A DNA stretch of 64,000 nucleotides, taken from contig NW_022145615.1 of NCBI RefSeq assembly GCF_000002235.5, positions 9,614,891 to 9,678,890 on the forward strand, in the 5' to 3' direction. The position numbers and the translations under genes are program-made. The notes below the pieces were generated by a model that was given only the letters and a program-made list of their open reading frames with translations, was not told the origin of the DNA and did no database searches. The stretch comes from Strongylocentrotus purpuratus. Its lineage: Eukaryota > Echinodermata > Echinoidea > Camarodonta > Strongylocentrotidae. Below, one piece after another: positions 33,361 through 45,015 of the stretch. Position 1 is the first letter of the stretch, and the number at the start of each line of letters is the position of its first letter.

Positions 33361-34774
33361 CCCTCTTTCCAACCCAGCCTCAAGGTATGTGTGGGAAGGA
33401 AAATTAATAATGATCATAAAAACAATCATGGTAGTAATACAGTGTAGATTGATCTATCTATGTGTCACTGTTCTCTTTAACTAATCCCATTTTCGGAAAT
33501 GAAATACTGAAGACAATGGTCTTTTGCTTATTGTCTGTCTTTTTCTTTACTTTCCGACATATGTTCTTGTATTTTTCCAATCAAAGAAGGTCTATTTTTC
33601 TCTCAAAAATTGTTACACTAATACAATTACATGATTTACCAATTGAATAATTCCAACCAGGGCTATTTTAATGCCAATATGAATTACTTTCCAATTTAAT
33701 AAAATCTCTGTAGTATTAGTAGCATCAATCTTTGAACTTTCTTCACTGTATTTTTACATTTATTTACCTATTTGCATTTACCCATGTACCCTGTCCTTGT
33801 CATTTTCTCTTGTTAAGCACTTTACAAAGCCTACACATTTTTCATAATTTATTGATGATTATAAACAATTTGTTAACCAACTTATATTAAGACGTACTAA
33901 AGCTTTAAGAGGGGCTTACCATTACGAGCCACGTTTTTCAATAAGCCCCTCATTTTCGCATGTCACATAGAAATATACCTACCTTCAATTTTTAGTATTT
34001 TTTGTTAGAGTATTTTTTAAATTATTTAATCACGTTAAAAAGCCTGCTATCAGGTAGAATAGAAGCTGCTTTTCAGCAAGGCATTGGACAACAATTGAAC
34101 ACAACAAGTAAACGAATACAACAATTATGTTCAAACAGTCAAATCTGTAAATATGCAAAATAAATGAATTCGATTCAATTCAATTATATATTGGAAGTTA
34201 CCTAAAATGATTTTTACAAAAAAGGTAGTTATTTATGGGGGTGTACAACTTTGAAGCGATGGAAACGAGTGAACAAAGTAGCATACTTAAGGCTCTGTGC
34301 TATGAGCTTCCCTTCTAATTTCAATTTCTGATCAAACGTCGGCAAAATTAATTTTGATATTTATTCCTGAAATTATTCGTCTCGTTGGTTCAACGACTGA
34401 AATTGCTTTTAATTGCCAGAATTGGAAGTTATTAAATTCTGCGATGATTATACGCAATCATTCATGGTTTTTGCACCTGTGATAAGCGATGTTGGTGATA
34501 ATTGCTTCGTTATCTGGTTATTGAGTGGGATTTTTTGGTTGCCATATTTTGTAAGTTTCTTTCATTAAACTCTAGGCTGTTGAAATAAAGACGCTTCGAA
34601 TACGATTAAATTCGAAAAAATACTGATCGCACATAGCACATTTAATTAAAATCGTCCCACTTTTTGCGACCCATTTGGTCTCAGAGGCTCATGGCCTTAC
34701 TTGGCTTAATATACTAATGTGATATTTATAATACTCTTCACAGCTTTAGACCTTTACTCCTGGACTATTATACA
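33361..34774. other. Intergenic; possible LINE 3' UTR with stem-loop
   Basis: GAGGGGCTTA at 33909-33918 pairs with TAAGCCCCTC at 33942-33951 (23-base loop). With the AATTCAATTC-like tail at about 34166-34185 this resembles the 3' region of CR1/L2-like LINEs, but no coding remnant is seen. Otherwise AT-rich with no gene. Confidence 0.35.
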
Positions 34775-35071
34775 CCAGGGGTGTCTTACAAAGATCCAAA
34801 GTTGAACTTATCTCTAATTTAGAATTAACATTTCTGGAAAGCCGTTAGCATCTATGACATATTTTGTAAAAGTTATTTTTAAAAGGCATAACATGTTGAT
34901 TCAAATCATTCATATTTTCTATTATCGAGGAGATTTCATTTTCTTGGTGTGGAATTTATGAAAAGTACAATATACTTGAATTTTCGCTTTTTAATTTTTT
35001 TTATTTTAACGCTACAGATAGCTCTTCATAATGATTAAGTCCAACTTAGGATCTTTGTAAACACTCCAAGG
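34775..35071. mobile_element. CCTGGGG foldback element, copy B (297 bp)
   Basis: Left end CCAGGGGTGTCTTACAAAGA, right end CTTTGTAAACACTCCAAGG. Interior matches copy A in the reverse orientation: here AAAGGCATAACATGTTGATT, in A AATCAACATTTTATGCCTTT. More decayed than A, with poorer terminal repeats. Confidence 0.85.
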
Positions 35072-35274
35072 ACAACCATATCCATATCCATACCAAATTC
35101 TCCTTTAAACGACTATACTCCTCTAGAATACTATCATTGAAAGACGGTAACTCCCATGATAATAAAGATTTACCGCCTCCCCCCCCCCCCGCATTATAAA
35201 TGAGCGCGCAATCCTTCAAGATTATCACTATAATGAATAATAACAGCTTTACTCGGTTGCTTCGTTTTTCTCGC
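35072..35274. other. Short spacer with poly-C
   Basis: Poly-C at about 35178-35190. Nothing else recognised. Confidence 0.5.
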
Positions 35275-35701
35275 AAAATTTCAAAACTGGAGAGTTGATA
35301 TTGGGGCAAGAAACATTATAAGTCCTTCTGAAAAAAGGCCGAATATATCGTATATATATTTTTCCATATTTTAGGGTGAAATTTCCTTTATATGTTTATC
35401 AATTTCTCGATCTGCTTTTCCATGTTCCTCTACATGCTTGATATATTGATTCTGAGAGTACATGAGAGTTGACGAGGATAATTGGAAAATTTCAAAACTG
35501 GGTAGTTGATATTTGGGAAGGAATATTATAAGCTCTTCACACAAAAAAAGACCCTCTACATATCGTATGAATATTTTGCCTCACTTTGGGGTTGGAATCT
35601 CCTTTATATGTTTATCAATTTCTCGATCTGCTTTTCCATTTTCTTCTACATGCTTGATATATTGATTCTGAGAGTACATGAGAGTTAACGAGGGTTATTG
35701 G
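35275..35701. repeat. Tandem duplication of about 211 bp, two copies
   Basis: Copy 1 from 35275 and copy 2 from about 35486 both begin AAATTTCAAAACTGG and end GAGAGTACATGAGAGTT-ACGAGG. The last 100 bases (TATGTTTATCAATTTCTCGA onward) are nearly identical; the first half has diverged more. Confidence 0.95.
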
Positions 35702-36209
35702 ATTCTTTCATAGTATTGTGCAGAGAAAAATACATTACAATGCAAAGACGAGTCACTCTGACTTGTATCATAAAGGAAATGTAATTGCAATACTGTAGAT
35801 GATGAATATTAAAATGGCTTGCCCACGACTCCCTGAGCCATAGGTCGTTATGAGAAAATCGCAATTAAAATGCTCGTGTCCTGTATCATCGGCTATAGAG
35901 TTATATTTGAAAAAGAGTCAGAAACATTAAATATTTATGGAAACACTCATTACTACTTTCTCTGTGCGTTTCATATTTCCTTATCTGACTCTGCCTCATT
36001 CTTTCGTCTCCCCTCTCAACATCTCTTTATCTCTCTCTCTCTCTCTCTTTCTCTCTCTTGCTCGTCGCTGCCTTGCTCCACATACATGTCATAATATACA
36101 GATGAATAGGTAAATAGATAGAAAGACAGATAGACAGATGAAATAACGTTTTAATGAATACAAAAATAAAATATTTGTCACCCTCTCCGTTTGATATTTA
36201 ACTCAATTC
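35702..36209. other. Intergenic; (CT)n at 36023-36059
   Basis: AT-rich apart from the CT microsatellite. No gene recognised. Confidence 0.55.
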
Positions 36210-36583
36210 TTAAAGGTAAAGACCAGTATTGGAAACGCCCCAATTTCAAAAAATGAAATGGAAGCTCTCATTACCAATTATGTGAAAGAATATGTTTTGA
36301 CTAATACATGATGATAAAAAATTTGCCGGGAAACCGCCTACTAATTCATATATTTGGTAAATTTGTTTCTTTCATGGTCTGTGAGAGATATAGGGTAGTC
36401 CCATATACATCTTTCTGTGTATAGTGCTTGTAACTTTACGAAGAATGGGCCAAATTTCTTATCATTTTGATGATTCCAGAACCTTGCAGATGCTAGATGC
36501 TAGATGATCAACCTTTTCTGATCGATTCCACAACGTTTCTTTCACAATGCAATCGCATGACCATAACTGGTCTTTACCTTTAA
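36210..36583. mobile_element. TTAA-flanked miniature element, family 2 (374 bp)
   Basis: Begins TTAAAGGTAAAGACCAGT and ends ACTGGTCTTTACCTTTAA, an inverted repeat of about 18 bp. TTAA at both edges fits a piggyBac-type target duplication. No coding capacity. The right half recurs as a fragment inside the LINE at 14245-14452. The shared outer AGGTA with family 1 suggests the same transposase class. Confidence 0.9.
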
Positions 36584-36654
36584 GGGCATAAGGCTTGTCT
36601 CGGTAGAAATCCTTGTTCCACATGCCGTGGCTGTCTCTTTTCTATCCCATTATC

Positions 36655-36665
36655 CCACATCTCTC

Positions 36666-36712
<47 letters not shown>

Positions 36713-36730
36713 CGCCCCCCCCCCCCCCAT
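36655..36730. repeat. (CT)n followed by poly-C
   Basis: CT run at about 36659-36710 and poly-C at about 36716-36728. Confidence 0.95.
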
Positions 36731-38519
36731 CCCCAATATATTTCGTTTCTCTCATGATTGCATCTTGCACCTTAGGGACACTTTGTGGTCGTCTATGTAT
36801 TTACTCTTCTCTGATTAAATCCTCAAGTTACCGAAATGTTTTTTCATCCCACTTGCAGACCATACAAATTAACAAATATGCAACCGGAATTTGAAGTGTA
36901 AGATAAACCTTCACAAACGGTAGTAGATTTTTCGATTACATAATTGTAGACACGTGTTCTAAATTTGTATCAGACGAATGAGAATCATTTGTTCATTTAG
37001 GCGGCCATTAAATGTTTCGAGGAGCATGATGGATCCGCATAACAGGTGGGTTTTCTATAGACCCAATGTCCCCATTCGTTATTATCGGTAGAACATGGAT
37101 GTGATAGAACAGCTTGTATGTCGGATAGGTGACGAATGCACTGCACAAGTATGTGGTACACCAATTGTGGTATATCAACAGTGTCTCATGTACAGCACGT
37201 TAAAGTTGGCCACCTCAATAGTTCTTAACAAACTATTTGTGATATCTAATTCTGTAAAATATATATTTTTTAATAACTAATAAATGTGGTTTTGAAGAGG
37301 ATCGATAAATAAGCATTTGCATGATTAAACAAGGTTGTAAGTACGGGTTAAAATTATTTATTGATTCTGCTCGTCTTATTAATCCGAACTCCCTGACAAA
37401 TTTAGCGGTATATGATATCTGAGAATTGCCACAGAGTCGGAATAAAATGATGATGGTAAAAATAAAATCACATCTAGTTTCCAACAACCCGTCATCATTG
37501 AAGCGTTTGTGTTGATGACAATTTCTTGCCGCAATCATACCTTTCCATCTTGATGAATTTTCCGACTTGTCCCATCTGTACACTGTGCAATCATTAGCGT
37601 TGTGATAAAGAGACAATCAAAAAGTAATGATCGATTCCTCAACCATGACCTTAACAAGTCTTTAACTTTAATTATCTACTTTTTTGGCATCCGTCTTTTT
37701 TTATATAATCATGATTGGTATGCGGTGTGTTTGAACGATCACGTCAATTAAGCGTCATTGCTCAATCAATTTGTTTTCCGATGTCTACTTCTCCACGCAC
37801 TTTTGCGTCACGATTGAGAATTGAATAATGACCTACATTGCGCATATGGACATTGCTTATTGGTATATATGTATAAGGGTTTGTAATAATATGTGTATAA
37901 GGTGAATGAATAACTTAAGTAAACAATTAAATGAATAAATATTTGATCTTATGACAAACCTCTACAAATGAAAGGTTCTGGCAAAAAGCAATTACTCTGA
38001 CAATCTGAAGAAGAAAAAAAAAACATTAGAAAAGAGCGAAACTTTCAAGGGAATATTATCTCAGTACTACCTGCAAATTATGTACTCGCAGAAACAGATA
38101 CATATAGACAGAATGTCTGATCTTTTATCAGTAAAAATTGAGGCACACCCAACGAAACTGATTTGATTCTGGCGCCCATGAGGTCAGTTGAAGATAGCAA
38201 TCTATATCATGTAAAGGTCGTTATTCACAAAATTTATAAAACCGGTCGTTTATTTCATGGAATTTTGACCTCACCACTTTATGGTGAAATTGAAATATTT
38301 ACTTTCTTCATAAACTAGTTTTGAAGAAGAATATTTCTGATTCTTCCTTTGTTTTAAACCAATGATTGCCATATCGTATTATGCAATTAAATTGGACTTT
38401 GAGTAGAAAAAAAATGTTTAGAAAACAAAAATGATCACTTTCGTAGTTATATCAGCATGACATACCTCCGGGATATATTTGAATAAAAAGCTGAAACAAT
38501 AATTTTAGAGACAGGGAGA
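36731..38519. other. Intergenic, no confident gene
   Basis: AT-rich. A 127-codon frame at 37233-37616 (minus) is one of the longer open stretches without repeat bias; I recognise no domain and its codons are AT-rich like the flanks, so I do not call it a gene. Confidence 0.4.
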
Positions 38520-38780
38520 TGGATGAGAGAGAGAGAAAGAGAAAGAGAGTGTGAGAGAGAGAGAGAGAGGGATAGAGAGAGAGAGAGAAAGAAAGAGAGA
38601 AATAGAGGGAATGGGGAGAAACATTTGTTATTACAAAAGAAACAGCGTATAGAGAGAGAGAGAGACATATAAATAAAGATAAACGTCCTGAAACGAGAGG
38701 AGAAGAGAGATACAACAAAGAGGAGGAAGACAGAAGAAAGGAAAGTGAAAGAAGGAAATAATGATTAAAAAAGAGAGATG
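38520..38780. repeat. (GA)n-rich domain
   Basis: Impure GA microsatellite with AGA/GGA interruptions; the Ser/Leu frame on the minus strand (156 codons at 38452-38922) is largely its by-product. Confidence 0.9.
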
Positions 38781-41040
38781 CATAATGTAATAGAAAGCCG
38801 TTCAAACATATTTTTGTAACTCCTTCGCTTCCGACGGCTGTCATACTGCGTTTTCGAAAAAGTATAGGTCTATGTAAAGGGCAATACGCCCCATGTCGTA
38901 TCCCCATGCAATTTGTAAGCAATTTTCCTGATCATATTCAGTCCATGAGCGGCATATTATTGATTAACAATGATTGGGATCTAAAGAGAGTGAACTTCAG
39001 TTTCATCTAATTTGTTTCCTCATTGATTCTAGGACTTCTTTCATTTCGCTCAGATAGGGAAGATGTCAGTAATTCAGTTGACAAGGATCGATATTTTATT
39101 CAATGCACATGTTTCTCCGAAGATTTTGTGACGAACTCAAATCTTTTTCTTTTTTCTTCCTGTAAACTTTCGAGAATGTTAACTACAGAAAAGCCTGAGA
39201 GGCTTTAATAAAACTTGGAATTTCATGCCACAAGGTTGTTTTCTGAACATGCAAAATAATTTAATTAGTTTTCTAATTCTTTTTAGAATATCGTAGTAGA
39301 ACTGTTTCCTGAAAAGAGTTGCTCTTCAAATCTCCCGATATTAAAAATATGAAGTTAAAAAGCTAATATGTTTGGATTAAGCTTTCATGCCACATGGCAC
39401 ATGTTTGTTAAGTCCCATATACATGTACCGTTTGTTTGCAGCGCATGTGATTTTCAGCAACATTGTGTCGGTTATTTTTTAATTTTTATCAATCAAAAAC
39501 CAACCAGTTCGTATGAACCTAATAATCACAATTTCCAAATAGCTTCCAGAAAGTTTTGTTCACAATGTCATTTTATGGAATTAATCCATATTTCATATTC
39601 TTCAACAACCATGTCTAGGTGTTGAATGGTGCCTTGAAAGGACCTTTGCAAGTGTAATCTCGACCGTAAACACGTGCCGATGCCTCCAGGGAAATACATG
39701 CAACATATGTTTGTCTTGTCGGGTAATTATTTGAATAAAACATCCGAGAGATTGATGAGGGCTGCCTATGACCTGACACGTTGTGGGTGTGATATATGCC
39801 TTGTTATTTACTTAAAGGTTATATGTTACACATTTGGAGAAGATGTATTGTGCAAAACAAATATTGTCTTTGGATGCCAGAAGGACTTGAACTTTGATTT
39901 AAAGAATATGAGCTAATACCTTGTTGGTTCTCAGTTGACGGATTGCAATATATATTTGATCTGGGTAAGAAATTATTGAACACCTGTTTAAACGGGAAGG
40001 GGTTCCTTTTTTTTAATTGAAAAACTACGATATTTCAATGTTGCTAAATATCATACGTACACTAGGTCATTATCATAACAAGATGAAACCGTTTCCCAGG
40101 ACAATTTCGCAGGGAAAGGGTCTTCCAAAATGTGAGGGCCTTTTTTTAAGTAGAAGTCGCTTCCAAGTGCCTTGTGGACCTATGCCCTATCCTGCATTAC
40201 ATTATTAAAGACCAATGACAGTTATAGAACAGGAGTACTTTTCTTTCCTAATTCATAGCATATCAATTTGTCTCCAATCTGCCCAAGTTTTGGGTCAACC
40301 CAATATTTGTTTCATTGTCTCCATTCCAAATGACTGCACTTACATAATAAAGTAACGCATGAACACTACCTCATCCTGGGCATATTGGACATTGATATAT
40401 AATTTTCAAATGACCAGCGGCTCTAAAATCACCCATTATCCCATTTTTTCTGATCTACCATTCCCTTATGATATATATTTCAGCAATTTCACTGGGTTCT
40501 TAAAGAATTTTGGGCCTGAAAGTGGGATCCATACTAATATGGATCCACACTGTACATGTAATTGAAGCTCGCAATTTATCTGTCGACTTGGTCGATGACA
40601 GATAGACACCTGACGTATGGACGTTAAAGCACGCCATAGCCCTCTTGATGACTGACGTGAAGGTCATTGGCATGCCGTACGTGTCGAGTGGAGGTATTGA
40701 TGTCAACATTGACCGTCAATTACACATTGACCAAGATCGTTATGGATGTGAATGGTAACCTCGACTGAAGCAAGTTCATTTAACTTATACATGTATGTAA
40801 AAAATTAAAACTAAAAGGGTGATAAGCTGTAAAGTACATGAGCTATAGCAGGACCAGCTGTTAGTATAGCTTTTATTATATAAGAACGTCAGGATGATCG
40901 TCACGATTTTTATTATCAATATTTCTGTTAATTTTATTATTTAATAATAAAATTCATCACCACCATCTTCATCATTTAGTAACATTAATTATTAAGTCTA
41001 TCAAATTGATATATCTGATTCCATGTGTAACTTCACACTT
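38781..41040. other. Intergenic, no gene seen
   Basis: About 2.2 kb of AT-rich sequence with several short frames but no recognisable family, repeat or RNA gene. Confidence 0.45.
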
Positions 41041-41043
41041 CAA

Positions 41044-41131
41044 ACACACACACACCAACAAACCCTCGCCCACACCAACTTCCGCCTGTAATTGTAAGTG
41101 TGTGTGTGTGTGTGTGCGTGTGTGTGTGAGG
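41044..41131. repeat. (CA)n / (GT)n inverted pair, hairpin
   Basis: A CA run followed by AACAAACCCTC on the left faces a GT run followed by GAGGGTTTTGTT on the right, about 40 bases apart. The strand can fold back through both parts. Confidence 0.8.
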
Positions 41132-41206
41132 GTTTTGTTCTGCTTGCCTATCCCTACCTCCACCATATCCCACGTCACCATGTGCTTCTACTTGTACAAA
41201 CTGTGG

Positions 41207-41238
41207 AGGTGGGGAGGTGGGGGGGGGGGGGGGGGGGG
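41207..41238. repeat. Poly-G tract
   Basis: GGTGGGGAGGTGGG leads into about 18 consecutive G at 41221-41238. Confidence 0.95.
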
Positions 41239-42866
41239 TGCTAGCATAAGGTATTGGTTACCTTTTAATGAGGTCAGCCATAGATAGTTCTCAAGTACAA
41301 TGCACTAGCTTATCCGGCTCCTCAAGGGTCAATTTAGACCAGGGATCGCATGCCCGGCGTTCTTTAAACACCGTCGGAATCTCAATCAAGTGGAGTAGCG
41401 GGGAAGTAGAGCGGGGTGGGAAAGCGGGGAGGGAGGGTGTGGGGGTACACTGGACATACAATTTATGAGCTAGATGTATTCCTCATGAAGAAAGCTTATC
41501 TAACATAATAATATTTTCTCCTTCCCTTTGAGTACATGAAAAAGAATTCCTGTGGCTATTCCCGTTTTCTGAGTAGCCTATTCCTTTTCGTCATCTTCTC
41601 TGAAATAGGATAACTATTTAGATAATGTTGAATTAATGTTTAATATATTTCATATTTCACATCATTATGTTAATGTGTGTTATGCTAATGTTACTTTAAA
41701 GCGCATGAATCTATATGTTTGAAAAGACTATATCGATACTAATCACATCAACTCGAATCAAATCACATCAAATCAAAATCGATAGCAATTACAAGCCATG
41801 ATATTTCAACTCCACACAAATGGACAATCAAATACTATTTTTCTGTGTTCCGTATCTAGGCACTGGTTTAATCAACATTCAATACATAACTAGAAATAAC
41901 ATATTATTCCACACAATATTCACAATATAGCATACAAATCTGTCAACTCTAATGTCATTGGTGAAATATGTCCAGCATTTAAATAAACTCATGTGCCCAA
42001 TAATTATTCATAAAATTGCACTTCCTTATATAATATATTCATTTGTATGTAATTTGTATATACAGTATACACAGATATTTGCACGATTAGTAAGGTGCAT
42101 AAACAATATGTCATGTACAAATAGTATATAGAATGATATTAAAAATAACGTTTTTTTTTTTACCGGATACGTATGATATCGAGATTTTAACGAAAGTAGA
42201 TTCACACGTTTTTGCTATATTTACATTTATATAACAATATATAGATAAGTTTGCATTGCACATGGATAGTTGGTGTATGTACATTCAAATAATGATGAGT
42301 TAATTCACATGCATAAGGTATTTGTCCCTCTTTACACATTAATTAACTTATGTATACTACTTGACGATCAATGTAGCAACCAATAAACTCTTAGCCGGCA
42401 TCATGACCACTCGTATTTTGTACAGAGTTTTATCTATTAACTTGAAAAGGGGAAATGTGATAATACCCTCACACGAGTATTTTACGGCGATTTGCATATT
42501 ATCACGGAATCTATCCCTATACCACACATAAACGTAAACAAATAAATATAGATCTGTCTATTAAGCGGCGATCCACATGGTCAAAGTCGGCCAAATTGGC
42601 TTAATTGTCCGTCAGTAGTATAGAAATGAATTACTCAGGTATTGTGAAATATATCGTTCGTCTTTCCTTTTCTATGGAATAGATTTTTAGAGTCTTTCTG
42701 TTACCTAATCATATTCGTTATTGTTTTTTAATACACGTTATTTCTCTAATTCGAGTTTACTTTTTGTCGTTACAGTAAACAGTCATACCGTCGGATAAGC
42801 CAACCGTACATTCTGCATAAATTACTGATGTATGACTGTTAATATTAATGTCCAATATTTTCGTTC

Positions 42867-42870
<4 letters not shown>
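41239..42870. other. Intergenic, no gene seen
   Basis: A G-rich patch at 41400-41450, then very AT-rich sequence. No recognisable gene. Confidence 0.5.

Positions 42871-42909
<39 letters not shown>
42871..42909. repeat. (TA)n microsatellite
   Basis: About 19 TA units. Confidence 0.97.
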
Positions 42910-42912
<3 letters not shown>

Positions 42913-44828
42913 CTTCATGATCGCCTGTATTGAAAAGTTGCTTTTTATCATTAACTGATCATATCAATAATGGAATCGTCAGTTTATTTATGCTTTGTTC
43001 ATGTTCTTAATGGGATGCTCCAAGCAAAAATAGAGCACCATTCGAATGAGTGTGTAAATACCAGGTGCATTTCTTTCACCCATTTTGATAGGTCGTGTTT
43101 TTCAGTCCGGTCACTTTGTTTCTCTCGCCCCTCAAAGATACCACTGACCCATCGAAGGGTCGATGATAGTACACTCATCCACTCTTGTCGATCTCCTGGC
43201 GATGTTTGAGCACAATTGACCCAATACTGGTCCTCCAGGGAGGGGCCCCAAATCCATACCAGCTCTGACGCTGAATATAAAACTTGTAAAAAATATTTTC
43301 AAAGGATTAACTAAGTAATATGAGGCGTCTCTCAAGAAAAATAGTAAAAGCTGTTAACGTTAAATGCATCCGTGACCAATTAGCATGTGTGTAGGTATGA
43401 AGCAGCCAGTTTGGGATTGCGATCTGTGAAACGTAATCTACCAGGATGTTATTAGTTTACTCCAGGGCAATGAAATCGTGCAGTTCGTATTTTTGTAAAA
43501 GAATTTTAATACAGCAAAACCAACGGAGGAGAAACGACAGGTCACTTATTTTCGGTCAAGTATGGCACAGGCAATCCATAATGCTGATAATTATGTGATT
43601 TCCTGACTATAATAACATATGTCCTATGATTTGAGCTTAAAAATGCCTCAGCTCCCAGGCAATTGCGAGGATGTTTAAAAAGTTATAGTCAGTGTGGGTT
43701 TCTGTCTTGTCGGAGTTTGTGTCTTTACCTTAACCCATACATGATGATAAACGTCGTACTTTTTTTCTTTGTGCCTTCTTCTTATAGTGGTAAAAGAAAA
43801 TGTGTGGAATCACTGTCAGGGAAAATCAATTTGCCAATATCTAAAGATAAACTGTGTTTTTTAGTAAAAAGAAGAAACGGACTTTAATATTTTTGATATT
43901 TGTTTGTATACACTGGCTTTAAAAAATTAATCAAATAACATTATTTTCTTGCTAGAGGCAATGTTACAGTATGTCGTATCGGAAACAAAAAGTAAACTAT
44001 AACACGTATTACCCAGATCAATGACAGAATAAATCGTCAAGTTTTTTCGAACGTTGATATCAATTACTGAATGTCATAAGATCTAGGCTGTCAAAAGTGA
44101 ATGACGCCTCAATATTTTCTGTGAAAAAACACACTAAATACAAGTCAACGGCGTCTGCGGTTAGTCGGATCTATGGTTTTTGCAGCTTTTCATAAGTCAG
44201 TCACGTCAGTTGGTCAAACTGTCCCAAACACCCCCCCCCCCATCTTATTAGGTAAACCAGCTTACATCATTGCAAAAATGACAATCAAAATAAAAAAATA
44301 TGTATTCATTGAATTCATTTGTTAAATTCATTAAATCATTATTGTCATTGTCTAGTGTTGATGCCAAAATAAATCCTGTTATTTCGACCACACCTAGTTA
44401 TTGTTTGAAACCATAACCTACATCAAGAGTAATTAATCAAACAAAGTCAAGCGTTCAGCCTGCGTCAATCAGCGCCCAAGGCATAAAAAGCAATTACTTA
44501 AAAGTGTCCTTCAAAGTTGGCTTGAAATTACTGAGGTTGAATAATTGCTCTTGTCTACTATCACACCTGCACTTAAGATGGGCGTTAACCAGCGAAGAAG
44601 CAATCAAATTATTTATATAACATCTTATGAAATGTTAAGAGGTGTTTATGAAAAAAGGTGAAATTGTGAAACTTAAATAGACTAATGTTAGATCAATACA
44701 AAAATCACTGAACAGTATAAGATTCGTTTAGAGGGGGTTCTCAGCTGACGGTAAAATCTGTTTTGTTGTTTGAAAGAAGAAAGAACCATTATTAAAGAAC
44801 AATTGCTGAGATTTCATGAAAGCATAGG
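42910..44828. other. Intergenic, no gene seen
   Basis: AT-rich, unique-looking. A poly-C run of about 10 at 44231-44240. Small frames without family features. Confidence 0.45.
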
Positions 44829-45015
44829 AGGCGCTGTGGCTTAGTGGCAGAGCAGTGGTCTCGTAATCGGGCAGTCCCGAGTTCGAAACTAAGTTGATGT
44901 GCTAATGCCATTAGGGAATGCATTAATCATCAATATCCGAGTCCTTTGGAGACGACTAAAAACTGTTTGTCGCCTGGTTGCTTGTCTACACGCATTTACT
45001 TGCTTTATCAGCAAC
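44829..45015 (+). mobile_element. tRNA-Thr(CGT)-derived SINE
   Basis: Head GGCGCTGTGGCTTAGTGGCA contains an A box, then GTCTCGTAATCG gives a tRNA-Thr-like anticodon loop (CTCGTAA, anticodon CGT) and GAGTTCGAAACT is a slightly degraded B box. A body follows with CCTTTGGAGACGACTAAAAA and a tail ending near AGCAACAAAAG. The head resembles metazoan tRNA-Thr-CGT in order and spacing; the T stem no longer pairs, so it is not a tRNA gene. Confidence 0.75.

Noticed and set aside
38452..38922. 156-codon Ser/Leu-rich minus frame
   Set aside because: Mostly GA microsatellite read on the other strand; no domain.
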